Positions 7,802-15,389 of a DNA stretch of 47,421 nucleotides are shown here, one piece after another. This DNA comes from Chloroflexota bacterium (GTDB lineage Bacteria > Chloroflexota > Anaerolineae > Aggregatilineales > Phototrophicaceae), in contig JAPPEU010000020.1 in the NCBI GenBank assembly GCA_028875245.1, positions 1 to 47,421 on the forward strand, given 5' to 3'. Under the pieces are notes generated by a model, which worked only from the letters and a program-made list of their open reading frames with translations, did not search any database and was not told the DNA's origin. A program made the translations under genes and the position numbers. Position 1 is the first letter of the stretch. The number at the start of each line of letters is the position of its first letter.

Positions 7802-8698
7802 TCAGAATAGCGGGATGCCGGCGATGCGCGCCCGTACGCGATAAAGCGTCGTGATGCCAGTCAGATAGATGCCACACAGGTCTTCATCGCCAAAGGTAAA
7901 ATTGGTCACCTGCATTGGCGTGCGGAGACGGCCGAGCAGCTGGCCATCCGCGCCGAAGATGTGCAAGCCGCCGGCGGCGCAACAATAGAGATTTCCCTCG
8001 CTGTCAATTTTCATGCCATCCGGCCCGCCTGGTCCATCGCCGCCGGTTTTGGCAAAAAGCCGTCCGTTTGCGAGCGAACCGTCCCCCTCGACATCAAAGA
8101 CGCGAATGAGACTTTCGGGTGTGTCATTGATGTACAGGCGCGTTTCGTCCAGCGAGAAGCACAAGCCATTGGGACGATTGAAGTCCGCCGCCAGCAGGGT
8201 CAAGGTGCTGTCGCTCGGTTCCAGGCGGTAGACGCCGTTGAACTCCAGCTCGCGTGCGCGCGGGATGCCGACCTTGCTTTCGCGGCCATAGGGCGGGTCG
8301 GTGAAGTAGATCGCGCCGTCGCTTTTGACCACGATGTCGTTGGGGCTGTTTAATTCTTTGTCCTCGTAATGCGAGGCGAGCACGGTCATGGTCTGCTCGT
8401 CGTCCATGCGCGTGACGCGGCTGCTGGCATGATGGCAGCTGAGGAGGCGCCCCTCGCGGTCGTAGGTATTGCCGTTGGCCATGTGACTGTTGGAGCGGTA
8501 GACGCTCAAACCGTCGGCCTCCGACCATTGCAGCGTCGCGTTGCCTAAAATGTCGCTGAAGCGCAGGTGATTTTCATAACAGTGCCAGGCCGGTCCCTCA
8601 AGGAATCGGTGGCCGGCGGAGATGATTTCAATGTCGGCGTCGGCCGGGATGATGCGGTTAAGTCGCTTGTCGCGCATATCAAGATCTACAGTCGGCAT
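7802..8698 (-). CDS. SMP-30/gluconolactonase family beta-propeller lactonase
   Basis: A 298-residue calcium- or zinc-dependent sugar lactonase expected to open an aldonolactone to its acid. The six-bladed propeller signatures are present: EGPAW with metal ligand E34, NGNTYD, NSPNDIVV with N120, FTDPPYG, RPNGL with N177, and GGPDGMKID with D227. These are the positions equivalent to the Glu, Asn and Asp metal ligands of SMP-30. There is no signal peptide, so it is cytoplasmic. Codon one of the open frame is TTG followed at once by ATG; the ATG at 8698 is taken, with GAGGAA upstream. It lies nine bases after the TfoX-like gene, probably co-transcribed. It may feed oxidised sugars imported by the nearby ABC transporters into catabolism, which is inference. 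Confidence 0.9.
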   Translation of the reverse strand: MPTVDLDMRDKRLNRIIPADADIEIISAGHRFLEGPAWHCYENHLRFSDILGNATLQWSEADGLSVYRSNSHMANGNTYDREGRLLSCHHASSRVTRMDDEQTMTVLASHYEDKELNSPNDIVVKSDGAIYFTDPPYGRESKVGIPRARELEFNGVYRLEPSDSTLTLLAADFNRPNGLCFSLDETRLYINDTPESLIRVFDVEGDGSLANGRLFAKTGGDGPGGPDGMKIDSEGNLYCCAAGGLHIFGADGQLLGRLRTPMQVTNFTFGDEDLCGIYLTGITTLYRVRARIAGIPLF

Positions 8699-8707
8699 CA
8701 ATCTTCC

Positions 8708-9073
8708 TCACCCCTTGCGTTTGCGCGGCTGCGGCTTGAGCGTCTTGGCATAAGCGTAACTCTGTTCGAGATAAGGCAGCAAGTGCTGCGCGTCCTCCAG
8801 CAGACTGTCCGGCACCGCGACATACTCTTTCATCACAGTGCCATAGGTCTCCAACAGCGTCCCATTGTATTTCGCCAGGAAAGCTTCGCGCTCGGCTTTG
8901 CCCATGCGCAAGCCCAGTACGCCGGCTTTGGTCAATTGGCTGAACATATTGCCCTGGTATGATGTGTAGGGCAGTTTCAATCCGCCTTTGAGTTCAATCT
9001 CGGGATGCAAGCTGAGCAGTTGCTTGTAGAGCGCCAGCTTGTCCGCGGGGACTTGATCGCTGCGTTTGCTCAT
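8708..9073 (-). CDS. TfoX N-terminal-domain-like protein
   Basis: A 121-residue protein with the pattern seen in short TfoX-N-type proteins: a glycine-containing strand segment with GNMFSQL, then GVLGLRMG, EAFLAKY, and a helical part ending in a Lys/Arg-rich tail (KPQPRKRKG). It has no signal peptide or membrane segment. TfoX/Sxy itself regulates competence in Gammaproteobacteria, but stand-alone N-terminal domains in other phyla have no established role, so no function is assigned. The ATG at 9073 is preceded by GGAGAGGGAAA, an excellent ribosome site, which excludes the longer frame. It precedes the lactonase gene. Confidence 0.7.
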   Translation of the reverse strand: MSKRSDQVPADKLALYKQLLSLHPEIELKGGLKLPYTSYQGNMFSQLTKAGVLGLRMGKAEREAFLAKYNGTLLETYGTVMKEYVAVPDSLLEDAQHLLPYLEQSYAYAKTLKPQPRKRKG

Positions 9074-9261
9074 TTTCCCTCTCCAGAAGCTTGCGCGGGT
9101 CCCGGCCAGTATCATGCTCTGAAAGGGAGGGTCTGGCAATGGCGGGAATGAAATTGAGCGGGCATATAGGCCTATTGCGTCATGGTCGCATTTTCCTCTA
9201 CAGCAGCTCGCGAATCACAGTCCGGCTCACGCAGATAAACTAACCCACGACAAAAGGAGGC

Positions 9262-9294
9262 TGTAGGGGCGTTTGACCGTCTCTCGCCCCTACA
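9262..9294. repeat. TGTAGGGGCG/CGCCCCTACA hairpin in gene-free stretch 9074-9424
   Basis: A perfect 10-bp inverted repeat (9262-9271 with 9285-9294) around a 13-base loop. It is the simplest copy of a palindrome found at several other places in the window. The rest of the 9074-9424 gap holds no gene. It contains a fragment resembling the CACAGAGAACTCGGAGG-type sequence seen inside the family A, B and C elements (about 9350-9375), so this gap may be a decayed miniature element. Confidence 0.75.
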
Positions 9295-9424
9295 AATTTC
9301 GCTATGATTGCAAACGGAACTTAGCAGGTTCACCAAAAGAAAGGAAAGAGGATACACAGAGAACTCGGAGGGCGTCTGTTTACTCCGCTAGGCACTCTCT
9401 TAGTCGAAGACAAATGATCCTAGT

Positions 9425-9916
9425 TTATTCATCAAGCGGATTGAAGTAGGCGCCCTCAGCGCGGTTCAGGGCGAGGCTGATAATCATGCGGTGGCGGGCG
9501 AGCATGTTTTCGGGCAGCGCGTCGACCGGAAAATAGCGGATTGCCCGCGATTCGTCGTCGTTCACGCGCGGCGCCCCGGCAGTCAATGGGCGGCAGCGGA
9601 AGACTGTCGTGACCGTCGCCATTTGGTCGCCGTTGGGGTAGGTCATGTTGTATTCATCGCCGGAGAGCACGGCGAGGATGGATTCGGGCGCGACCTCGAT
9701 GCCCGTTTCTTCAAGCACTTCGCGCCGGGCGCATTCGGCGACGGTTTCGCCCGGTTCGACGCCGCCGCTTGGTGGCGCCCAGGCGTCCGTGTCCCGGCGG
9801 AGCTGCAGCAGGACTTCGCCGCGGTTGTTAATGACGACGGCGGTCACACCGGGCAGGAGCAGGAGCTCTTTGCCGATTTTGGCGCGGATATGCTTGATGT
9901 ACTCCGATATCGGCAT
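9425..9916 (-). CDS. NUDIX hydrolase
   Basis: A 163-residue NUDIX hydrolase. The box is canonical: G51, E57, R65-E66 and E69-E70 within GGVEPGE...RREVLEETGI. The short N-terminal helix (ISEYIKHIRAKIGKE) and the following LLPGVTAVVIN are typical of ADP-ribose pyrophosphatase-like or mutT-like members in Gram-positive bacteria and Chloroflexota. Upstream codons of the same frame overlap the OsmC gene in another frame and are Arg/Ser-rich noise, so ATG 9916 is taken. Its start lies seven bases after the OsmC stop, so the two genes are probably co-transcribed. The substrate is unknown. Confidence 0.88.
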   Translation of the reverse strand: MPISEYIKHIRAKIGKELLLLPGVTAVVINNRGEVLLQLRRDTDAWAPPSGGVEPGETVAECARREVLEETGIEVAPESILAVLSGDEYNMTYPNGDQMATVTTVFRCRPLTAGAPRVNDDESRAIRYFPVDALPENMLARHRMIISLALNRAEGAYFNPLDE

Positions 9917-9923
9917 GAGGCCC

Positions 9924-10322
9924 TCAGCCGACGGAGACAGTGAGATCCACCGAGCCTTTGAGCGTGTTGGCGACGATGCAGGCGCGCTCCGACATGAGGA
10001 CGAGCTTCTCGAGCGCGTCGCGGTCTTCATAAGCCGATTTGACCACCATGTCGATGGCAGCGAAACGGGCCGGCGCCTCGGCCAATTCACCGCTGACCTC
10101 GATGGCAATATCGTTTATCGGCAGATCGCGGGCGCGAATGGCGGCGAGCAGGTTGCTGTTGAAGCAGCCGCCGAGCGAAGCCAGCAGCAATTCGCCCCCC
10201 ATGGCGCCTTTGTCGCGGCCGCCCTTGGCTTCCGGCCGGTCGATGTCGATGGCGTGACTGCGGATCTGGGCGGCGGTAGTGGCGTCATTGACTTGATTGA
10301 GATTGACGGTGATCGTGGGCAT
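9924..10322 (-). CDS. OsmC family peroxiredoxin-like protein
   Basis: A 132-residue OsmC/Ohr-fold protein. The two conserved redox cysteines are present, C53 in LASLGGCFNSN and C115 in ERACIVANTL, as needed for thiol-dependent reduction of organic hydroperoxides. The GGRDKGAMGGELLLASLGGC segment is the classic OsmC fingerprint. Members work as dimers in the cytoplasm and protect against oxidised lipids or related electrophiles. It is upstream of, and close to, the NUDIX gene at 9425-9916; the pair may be a small stress operon. A GC-rich palindrome (10339-10392) lies just before its start. Confidence 0.88.
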   Translation of the reverse strand: MPTITVNLNQVNDATTAAQIRSHAIDIDRPEAKGGRDKGAMGGELLLASLGGCFNSNLLAAIRARDLPINDIAIEVSGELAEAPARFAAIDMVVKSAYEDRDALEKLVLMSERACIVANTLKGSVDLTVSVG

Positions 10323-10338
10323 GTTGGTTTCCTGTCAA

Positions 10339-10392
10339 CCTCACCCCCGACCCCTCCCGCAGCATCAGGGAGAGGTGACTCTCTTGGTGAGG
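10339..10392. repeat. GC-rich palindrome (CCTCACCCCC type)
   Basis: CCTCACC at 10339-10345 pairs with GGTGAGG at 10386-10392, and CCCTCCC pairs with GGGAGAGG inside. It is the shortest of four related palindromes (others at 13426-13562, 21231-21380 and 36506-36614). It sits between the convergent-side end of the sugar permease gene and the OsmC start, on the promoter side of the OsmC gene. Confidence 0.6.
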
Positions 10393-10490
10393 TGATGAGT
10401 CTTTGGCAACGGTCAATGGATGGTAATTGTACCCCGGAAGATGATTTGAGTTGGCGACGCGCCGCTGTCATTTGCCATTCAATTGGACAA

Positions 10491-11444
10491 TCAACCTTTG
10501 ACAGCGCCCATGGTAAAGCCTTGCACGAGGCTGTCAAGGAAGAGGTTATACGCCAGGCCGACGGGCACGGCGATGATCAGAGCGGCCGCCAGGAGGGGCT
10601 GCCAGAAGTATACATCCCCGAGAATGAGCTCGGTGGGTACGCCGACGCTGAGCGTCCGCTGGGAGGTATTGGCGATGAAGACCAGCCCGTAAATGAATTC
10701 ATGCAGGGTGAGTGTGAAAGTGAATACGATGGTGGAGATGATGCCGGGCAGCGACAGCGGCAGGACGACGCGCAAGAATGCTTCGACGCGGTTGTAGCCA
10801 TCGACCAGCGCCGCCTCCTCCAATTCCGGCGGCACCGCTTTGAAAAAGCCGCTCAGCAGCCACATGCTGAAGGGCACGGTGAAAGATGGATAAACGACAA
10901 CAAGCGACATTGGACTGTCCTTCAACCCGAGCAAGACAACGATGCGGAACATGGGGATGAAGAGCAGGGTGGGCGGCACGAGATAAACGAGAAACATCAA
11001 GATGCCGGCGCGCTCGCCCCAGCGGCCGGTCAAGCGCGCCAGGGCATAGGCGGCTGGCAAGGAAAGCAGCAAGGTGATAAGGACAACCGCAATGCCGACC
11101 AGGACCGAATTGCGGATGAAATCGAGATAGGCGGTGTTGTTGAAGAGGGCGTCCAGATGCTCGAGCGTGGGCTCCTGCCGGAAGACAAAAGGTTGGGGAC
11201 GGCGGTAAAGATCGCCATCGGTCTTGAAGGTATGCATGAACATGATGAGGAAGGGCGCGGCGGCGAAGAAACAGAAGGTCAGGACGACCAGATAAAAGGG
11301 GCTGCGCCGCAGGATGTATGACAGTTCCGCGCGGTTGGCGCCGTACCTGTGGAAGCGCCAGGCGATGCGCAGCGCGACCAGCGCCAAGAACAATATGACG
11401 AGCAGCGACCAGAAATTCTGCAAAATCCAGCCAAGCAAGCCCAT
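10491..11444 (-). CDS. Sugar ABC transporter permease (MalG type)
   Basis: A 317-residue inner-membrane permease of a carbohydrate importer (CUT1-like). The coupling loop that contacts the ATPase is EEAALVDGYNRVEAF...LPLSLPGI, the EAA motif. The C-terminus ends in QGFTMGAVKG, typical of MalG-type subunits. It has an additional hydrophobic helix at residues ~8-28 before the usual first segment at ~50-70, so seven membrane helices are predicted rather than six. It overlaps the upstream permease by one base at the junction (stop/start at 11444), indicating translational coupling. It is the last gene of the operon binding protein - ATPase - MalF - MalG. Confidence 0.92.
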   Translation of the reverse strand: MGLLGWILQNFWSLLVILFLALVALRIAWRFHRYGANRAELSYILRRSPFYLVVLTFCFFAAAPFLIMFMHTFKTDGDLYRRPQPFVFRQEPTLEHLDALFNNTAYLDFIRNSVLVGIAVVLITLLLSLPAAYALARLTGRWGERAGILMFLVYLVPPTLLFIPMFRIVVLLGLKDSPMSLVVVYPSFTVPFSMWLLSGFFKAVPPELEEAALVDGYNRVEAFLRVVLPLSLPGIISTIVFTFTLTLHEFIYGLVFIANTSQRTLSVGVPTELILGDVYFWQPLLAAALIIAVPVGLAYNLFLDSLVQGFTMGAVKG

Positions 11445-12361
11445 CAGCGCACCTCCGCCCGGCTGGCCGTGCGCAGCATCAGGATGGCCATCGCCAGCAG
11501 CAGGGGAAAGGCGAAAAGCGATATTGCCGCGCCTTGCGCCAGGTTGCCGCCTTCTATGCCGACCTGGAAGGAGTAGAGACCGAGGACGCGCGTGTAATCC
11601 ACCGGTCCGCCGCGGGTCAAAACATAGACGACGGTCATATCGCCGAACATCGTAATCATGCTGAAGAGCAGGGCGATGACCATGATGGGCAGGATAAGCG
11701 GCAGCTTGATTTGCAGCAGCGTGCGCATGAAGCGGGAACCGTCGACCTCCGCCTGGTCGAGGATATCGGTGGGAATGGAGGACAGGCCCGCCATGAGGAT
11801 CACCGTCGCCAGCGGTGTCATGCGCCAGACTTGCACAAAGATGACGCTGATCTGCGACAGATCAGGCGTCGCCAGCCAAAAGAGATTGCGGTTGCTGCTG
11901 AGAATGCCGTTGGGTCCAAGGAAGCCGGTCTGCAGCAAGAGATAATCGATCGGGCTGTATTTGGTATCGAGCATCCAGAGCCAGCCGATCATCGCCAGCG
12001 ACACCGGCGTCGCCCAGGGCAGGATGAATATGAAGCGGGCGAACCATTTGCCGGTGAAATTCTGGGTGAATATGATGGCGAGGATATTGGCGAAAATCAG
12101 GATGAAGATCTGCGAAATCAGAGTGAAGCGGACGGTGGTTTCGAAGACTTGGCGAAAAATATCATTCTCCCAGACCGCCAGGTAATTCTGCAGGCCGACA
12201 AAGTTGAGATCGGTGTTGCCGACGGTCACATCCGAGAAGCCGAAGGCGATCGCCAGCAGAAAGGGCAAACCCACGATCAGCACGATGTAGAGCAGAGCCG
12301 GCGCCAGAAAAAGCGCGCCAACGACGCGCCGGCTGTCGAAGGGATGCGCGCGCGCAATCAT
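11444..12361 (-). CDS. Sugar ABC transporter permease (MalF type)
   Basis: A 305-residue permease with six predicted membrane helices and the coupling motif ILDQAEVDGSRFMRTL...KLPLILPIM. It pairs with the MalG-type subunit encoded directly downstream to form the transmembrane channel of a sugar importer. The large periplasmic loop of E. coli MalF is absent, as in most CUT1 systems outside enterobacteria. Its start codon overlaps the stop of the ATPase gene at 12361, so the three cytoplasmic and membrane components are tightly coupled. Confidence 0.92.
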   Translation of the reverse strand: MIARAHPFDSRRVVGALFLAPALLYIVLIVGLPFLLAIAFGFSDVTVGNTDLNFVGLQNYLAVWENDIFRQVFETTVRFTLISQIFILIFANILAIIFTQNFTGKWFARFIFILPWATPVSLAMIGWLWMLDTKYSPIDYLLLQTGFLGPNGILSSNRNLFWLATPDLSQISVIFVQVWRMTPLATVILMAGLSSIPTDILDQAEVDGSRFMRTLLQIKLPLILPIMVIALLFSMITMFGDMTVVYVLTRGGPVDYTRVLGLYSFQVGIEGGNLAQGAAISLFAFPLLLAMAILMLRTASRAEVR

Positions 12362-13413
12362 TAAACGGCCTCAGCCAGGTTTTGCGCTTCTATGCGCTGT
12401 CCGCTGCGCGTGTCGAAGAATTTGATGTCGCTGTTGTGCACGGCGAATTCGTAATCACCCTCGATATCCAGCGAGACGCGCACATTAGAAGGCACCTTGG
12501 CCAGGGTGAGATCATTATCGTGGCCGTGGATGTAACCATAGACCAGGCGGTCGGAACCGAGGTATTCGACGCGCTTGACGTAGTACTGGAATATGCGTGA
12601 GTTTTCCGGGCTGTCATGCAGGGTCTTGGGCAGGAAGTGCTCGGGCCGGAAACCGAAACGAAAGCCGTCGCTGCTGAGGATGTTCATGCTGGGAGAGCCG
12701 AGAAAGGTGGCGACGAATTCATTGGCGGGGTCGTCGTAGATGCGCTGGGGCGTGCCGATTTGTTGTATTTTGCCTTCGGCCATGACGACGATGCGGTCGC
12801 CCAAACCCATCGCTTCAATCTGGTCGTGCGTGACGAAGACGGCGGTGATGTTGGATGAACGCTGGAAATCTTTCAGCTCGTCGCGGGCGTTGGCGCGCAG
12901 CTTGGCGTCGAGGTTCGAGAGCGGCTCGTCAAGCAGCAGCACGGCCGGCTGCGTGACCATCGCGCGGGCGATGGCGACGCGCTGGCGCTGGCCGCCGGAA
13001 AGCTGGCGCGGGCGCCGGTCAAGCAGCATATCGATTTCGAGCAGGCGCGCGGTGTTCTCCACTTTTTCGCGGATGATGCGCTTGTTGAACTTTTTCTCAC
13101 GGCGCTGCGCCTTCAGCGGGAAGGCGATGTTGTTGAAGACGTTCATGTGCGGGTAGAGGGCGTAACTCTGGAAGACCATGGACACGCCACGCTTTCGCGG
13201 CGGCAAGTCAGTGACATCGTCCCCGCCGATGTGAATTTGGCCGGCGGTCGGCTTTTCCAGGCCGGCGATCATGCGCATGAGCGTCGTTTTGCCGCAGCCG
13301 GACGGGCCGAGGATGACGAGAAATTCGCCCTGGTCGATGGCGAGGTCGACGCCATCCACCGCATGCACGGCGTCGAAATACTTTTTTAATCCGCTGAGTT
13401 GGACGATGGACAT
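12361..13413 (-). CDS. Sugar ABC transporter ATP-binding protein (MalK/UgpC/MsmX type)
   Basis: A 350-residue ATPase that powers a CUT1 sugar importer. It shows Walker A GPSGCGKTT (36-44), Q82, signature LSGGQ (138-142), Walker B LLLDEP with D162-E163, and H196. The ~120 C-terminal residues form the OB-fold (TOBE-type) regulatory domain. Start is ATG 13413; codons further upstream in the frame translate the neighbouring GC-rich palindrome (ITPSPQPSPEG-like residues) and are not part of the protein. Because the second sugar importer in this window (29927-33370) has no ATPase, this one may serve both, as MsmX does in Bacillus subtilis. That sharing is inference. Confidence 0.93.
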   Translation of the reverse strand: MSIVQLSGLKKYFDAVHAVDGVDLAIDQGEFLVILGPSGCGKTTLMRMIAGLEKPTAGQIHIGGDDVTDLPPRKRGVSMVFQSYALYPHMNVFNNIAFPLKAQRREKKFNKRIIREKVENTARLLEIDMLLDRRPRQLSGGQRQRVAIARAMVTQPAVLLLDEPLSNLDAKLRANARDELKDFQRSSNITAVFVTHDQIEAMGLGDRIVVMAEGKIQQIGTPQRIYDDPANEFVATFLGSPSMNILSSDGFRFGFRPEHFLPKTLHDSPENSRIFQYYVKRVEYLGSDRLVYGYIHGHDNDLTLAKVPSNVRVSLDIEGDYEFAVHNSDIKFFDTRSGQRIEAQNLAEAV

Positions 13414-13425
13414 GTGATGACGGAA

Positions 13426-13562
13426 CCCCCACCCCCGGCCCCTCCCCCAGCGAGCTAGGGGAGGGGAGTTTTTTGCCACATAGGGCTTTACGTGTATATC
13501 CCCTTCCCTCTTGCTGGGGTCGTGTAGACACAGACCTTCGGGAGAGGGTTGGGGGGATGGGG
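13426..13562. repeat. GC-rich palindromic repeat between binding protein and ATPase genes
   Basis: It runs from CCCCCACCCCCGGCCCC to GGGTTGGGGGGATGGGG and can fold on itself end to end. It contains an inner hairpin CCCCTCCCC / GGGGAGGGG (about 13439-13467) followed by six Ts on the plus strand. The T-run is on the wrong side to terminate the minus-strand operon. The repeat fills the space between the binding-protein stop and the ATPase start. There it could stabilise the upstream message and lower expression of the rest. Confidence 0.65.
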
Positions 13563-14897
13563 TTATCCGCCGCCGACCATGCCTTTGGCGCGCCATTCGC
13601 TGAAGATCTCCTCGACGCGTTCATGGGCTTGCGCAACGGCTTCTTCCGCGCTCAACTCGCCCAGGGCGACCTTCGCCGTCATATTCGGGATGACGCTCTC
13701 GGCGAAGACCTGGCTGATGGCGGGATTGGTGACACCCGGGAAGCCAAGGTGCACCGACCAATCGTTGACTGTCTTCAGCACCTCAAATTTGTTGGGCGGC
13801 ATCGAACCCCAGGGATCTTCTTCCAGCCAGCCATCCAACTCGGGCACTGTGCTCGGGTGGCAGGGGAAGTTGTAGAGTTCGCTGTAGTAAGTCGCGTCGC
13901 TGTAGTTGGCGGAGTGATCGAGAATGAATTGCTTGGCGGCTGCCAATTCGTCGCCCTCGACGTAGTTGGGGATGACGTAAATCTGCCAGACATGCGACGA
14001 TGCCCAGGCGCCCGCCGGCCCCTCCAGCGCGGCCGTAAAGCCGATATTGGCGGCCGCCGCTTCGTCGATCTTCTGCAAGCTGCGATAAGCCGAATTGGAA
14101 TTGAGGATGTAGCTTAGCTCACCGGCGATCAGCCCCTGATTGTTGCTGGCTGCCGTCCAGCCGAAGACCTCGTCGGTCATGGCTTCGTTTTGCAGCTGCG
14201 CCAGGTACTTGACGGCGGCGATGGTCTCTTCGCTATTGAGCACGACATTTTCATTCTCATCCTGGACGCTGCCGCCGAAGCTCCAGATAGCGGCGCGGTT
14301 GGCCATGCGGCTGTCCAGCTCGGGGCTCATGCCCAAGCCGACCGGGATGCCGGTCGATTCAAAGATGGCGCGGCCGCCTTCGAGCAGGTCGTCATAAGTC
14401 TTCGGCCCCTCCGGATAACCGGCGTCAGTCCAGAGCGCGATGTCATAATCGCCGGGGTCGGGCACATAGCCGTGGGTGTAGGCATAGTAGGTGTCGACGA
14501 CGGGCAGATAAGAGGCGGCCTGGCAAGTCGCGGCGCGCTCCCCCCAATTTTCCATGGCTTGTTCGTTGATATCGCGGAGGTCATGCAGGCCGTCGATGAA
14601 TGAAGCGGGCGAGAAGAGCACCTCTACGATGGTATGGCCTTCACCGGCGTCTATCTCCGCCGCAAGCGTCGAAAACAGCTCGGTGAAGTTCACGTGATCG
14701 ACCGTCACGCCGACGCCGTTTGCCTCGCCCCATTCAGCGGCGTAGGCGTCAAACCATTCATCATAGCGGGGCACAAAATGGCTCCATTGCAGCAGGCTGA
14801 TTTCCGTGCCATCGGCGTAGTCGCCTTGGGCGCTTATGCCGACCCCCAGCGCAGCCAACATGCTGAACACAATTAGCAGACGTATTGCGCGTTTCAT
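13563..14897 (-). CDS. Sugar ABC transporter substrate-binding protein (family 1)
   Basis: A 444-residue exported binding protein that would capture an oligosaccharide or related solute for the permeases encoded downstream. The N-terminal signal is MKRAIRLLIVFSMLAALGVG followed by an ISAQG cleavage region. There is no lipobox cysteine, so it may be released or held otherwise. The mature part has the type-2 periplasmic binding fold of extracellular solute-binding family 1, with aromatic residues typical of sugar sites (WSHFVPRYDEW near residue 38, several W and Y later). AAGGAG lies eight bases before the ATG. It is the first gene of the operon; a 16-bp palindrome lies about 36 bases upstream of the start. 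The ligand cannot be deduced. Confidence 0.92.
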   Translation of the reverse strand: MKRAIRLLIVFSMLAALGVGISAQGDYADGTEISLLQWSHFVPRYDEWFDAYAAEWGEANGVGVTVDHVNFTELFSTLAAEIDAGEGHTIVEVLFSPASFIDGLHDLRDINEQAMENWGERAATCQAASYLPVVDTYYAYTHGYVPDPGDYDIALWTDAGYPEGPKTYDDLLEGGRAIFESTGIPVGLGMSPELDSRMANRAAIWSFGGSVQDENENVVLNSEETIAAVKYLAQLQNEAMTDEVFGWTAASNNQGLIAGELSYILNSNSAYRSLQKIDEAAAANIGFTAALEGPAGAWASSHVWQIYVIPNYVEGDELAAAKQFILDHSANYSDATYYSELYNFPCHPSTVPELDGWLEEDPWGSMPPNKFEVLKTVNDWSVHLGFPGVTNPAISQVFAESVIPNMTAKVALGELSAEEAVAQAHERVEEIFSEWRAKGMVGGG

Positions 14898-14932
14898 AAT
14901 CAGAACTCCTTCAAGAATTCATGGCTTTTACA

Positions 14933-14948
14933 ATAGCCGGACGGCTAT
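14933..14948. promoter_or_regulatory. Candidate operator, perfect 7-2-7 palindrome
   Basis: ATAGCCG-GA-CGGCTAT is a perfect 7-2-7 inverted repeat 36-51 bases upstream of the start codon of the sugar-binding protein, where a transcription factor would meet RNA polymerase or the early transcript. Its size suits LacI-, GntR- or TetR-type dimers. No regulator gene is adjacent, and no second copy was noticed upstream of the other sugar operon. Confidence 0.45.
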
Positions 14949-15003
14949 CATCAAACATTGATTTTAGCGAAACGCAAAGTGGATTTCAACAATGCCGCGC
15001 GGT

Positions 15004-15159
15004 GGCAGTGTATCCCTTTCGGTGGAAACAAAAAAAACTTTACCACCGAGGACACCGAGAAAATCGAGGACACCGAGAAACGTAGACTATATGCAATTTC
15101 TTTGTGTCCTTCTTTCCTTTGTGGTGAAAATGAATTTCAACCGACTTCGATACACTACC
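15004..15159. mobile_element. Family A miniature element, complete, with 8-bp target duplication
   Basis: The ends are inverted: left GGCAGTGTATCCCTTTCGG, right (reversed) GGTAGTGTATCGAAGTCGG, continuing with TGGAAA/TTGAAA. Perfect 8-bp direct repeats CGCGCGGT flank it at 14996-15003 and 15160-15167. The 156-bp body carries tandem GAGGACACCGAGAAA units and a right interior nearly identical to bases 1-26 of the window. It has no coding capacity. GG ends with an 8-bp duplication could suit an IS256-like transposase acting in trans, which is a guess. With 15160-15389 it accounts for most of the gene-free region 14898-15389. Confidence 0.88.
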
Positions 15160-15172
15160 CGCGCGGTCTGCC

Positions 15173-15197
15173 CAGGGCAATTGCATCAAATTGAAAT
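15173..15197. repeat. Isolated family B end sequence
   Basis: CAGGGCAATTGCATCAAATTGAAAT resembles the left end of the family B element at 1750 (CAGGGCAATCGCTTCAAA). No matching inverted end was found downstream before the radical-SAM gene. It is either a degenerate element or a solo end. It lies 14 bases after the family A copy, so different elements have accumulated at the same spot. Confidence 0.45.
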
Positions 15198-15237
15198 GGC
15201 GCTGAAATCAACTACTTTCCCGGCAACTTTCGTAATC

Positions 15238-15330
15238 TGTAGGGGCGATTCTGTGAATCGTCCGTGTAATTTAGGCTATCTTCGTGGGCGATACACAGCC
15301 GCGCGTAGACACTGCGGTCCTGTCGCCCCA
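15238..15330. repeat. TGTAGGGGCG two-hairpin module
   Basis: It opens with TGTAGGGGCGATTC, forms a first hairpin (GGGCGATTC-TGT-GAATCGTCC) and closes with GTCGCCCCAC after a second, poorer hairpin beginning GGGCGATAC. This is the same architecture as at 31888-31976 and 33542-33608, here partly decayed. Nothing coding is seen. Confidence 0.55.
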
Positions 15331-15389
15331 CCATTTTCCTTTATTTTCGTGGCGATCGGCGCGAAATGATTTTGCTGCGTTGAATCGCT

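Noticed and set aside
9645..11321. A 558-codon open frame on the plus strand
   Set aside because: It lies antisense to the OsmC, NUDIX and MalG-type genes, which have clear family motifs. Its translation is rich in Asp/Gln/Gly/Arg without domain pattern, as expected for antisense frames in GC-rich DNA.
13439..13475. Hairpin followed by six Ts as a rho-independent terminator
   Set aside because: The T-run follows the hairpin on the plus strand, but all genes around it are read from the minus strand. It is better explained as part of the palindromic repeat family.
15040..15080. GAGGACACCGAG tandem units as a possible CRISPR array
   Set aside because: Only two or three short copies without regular spacers, and they lie inside a miniature element with a target duplication.
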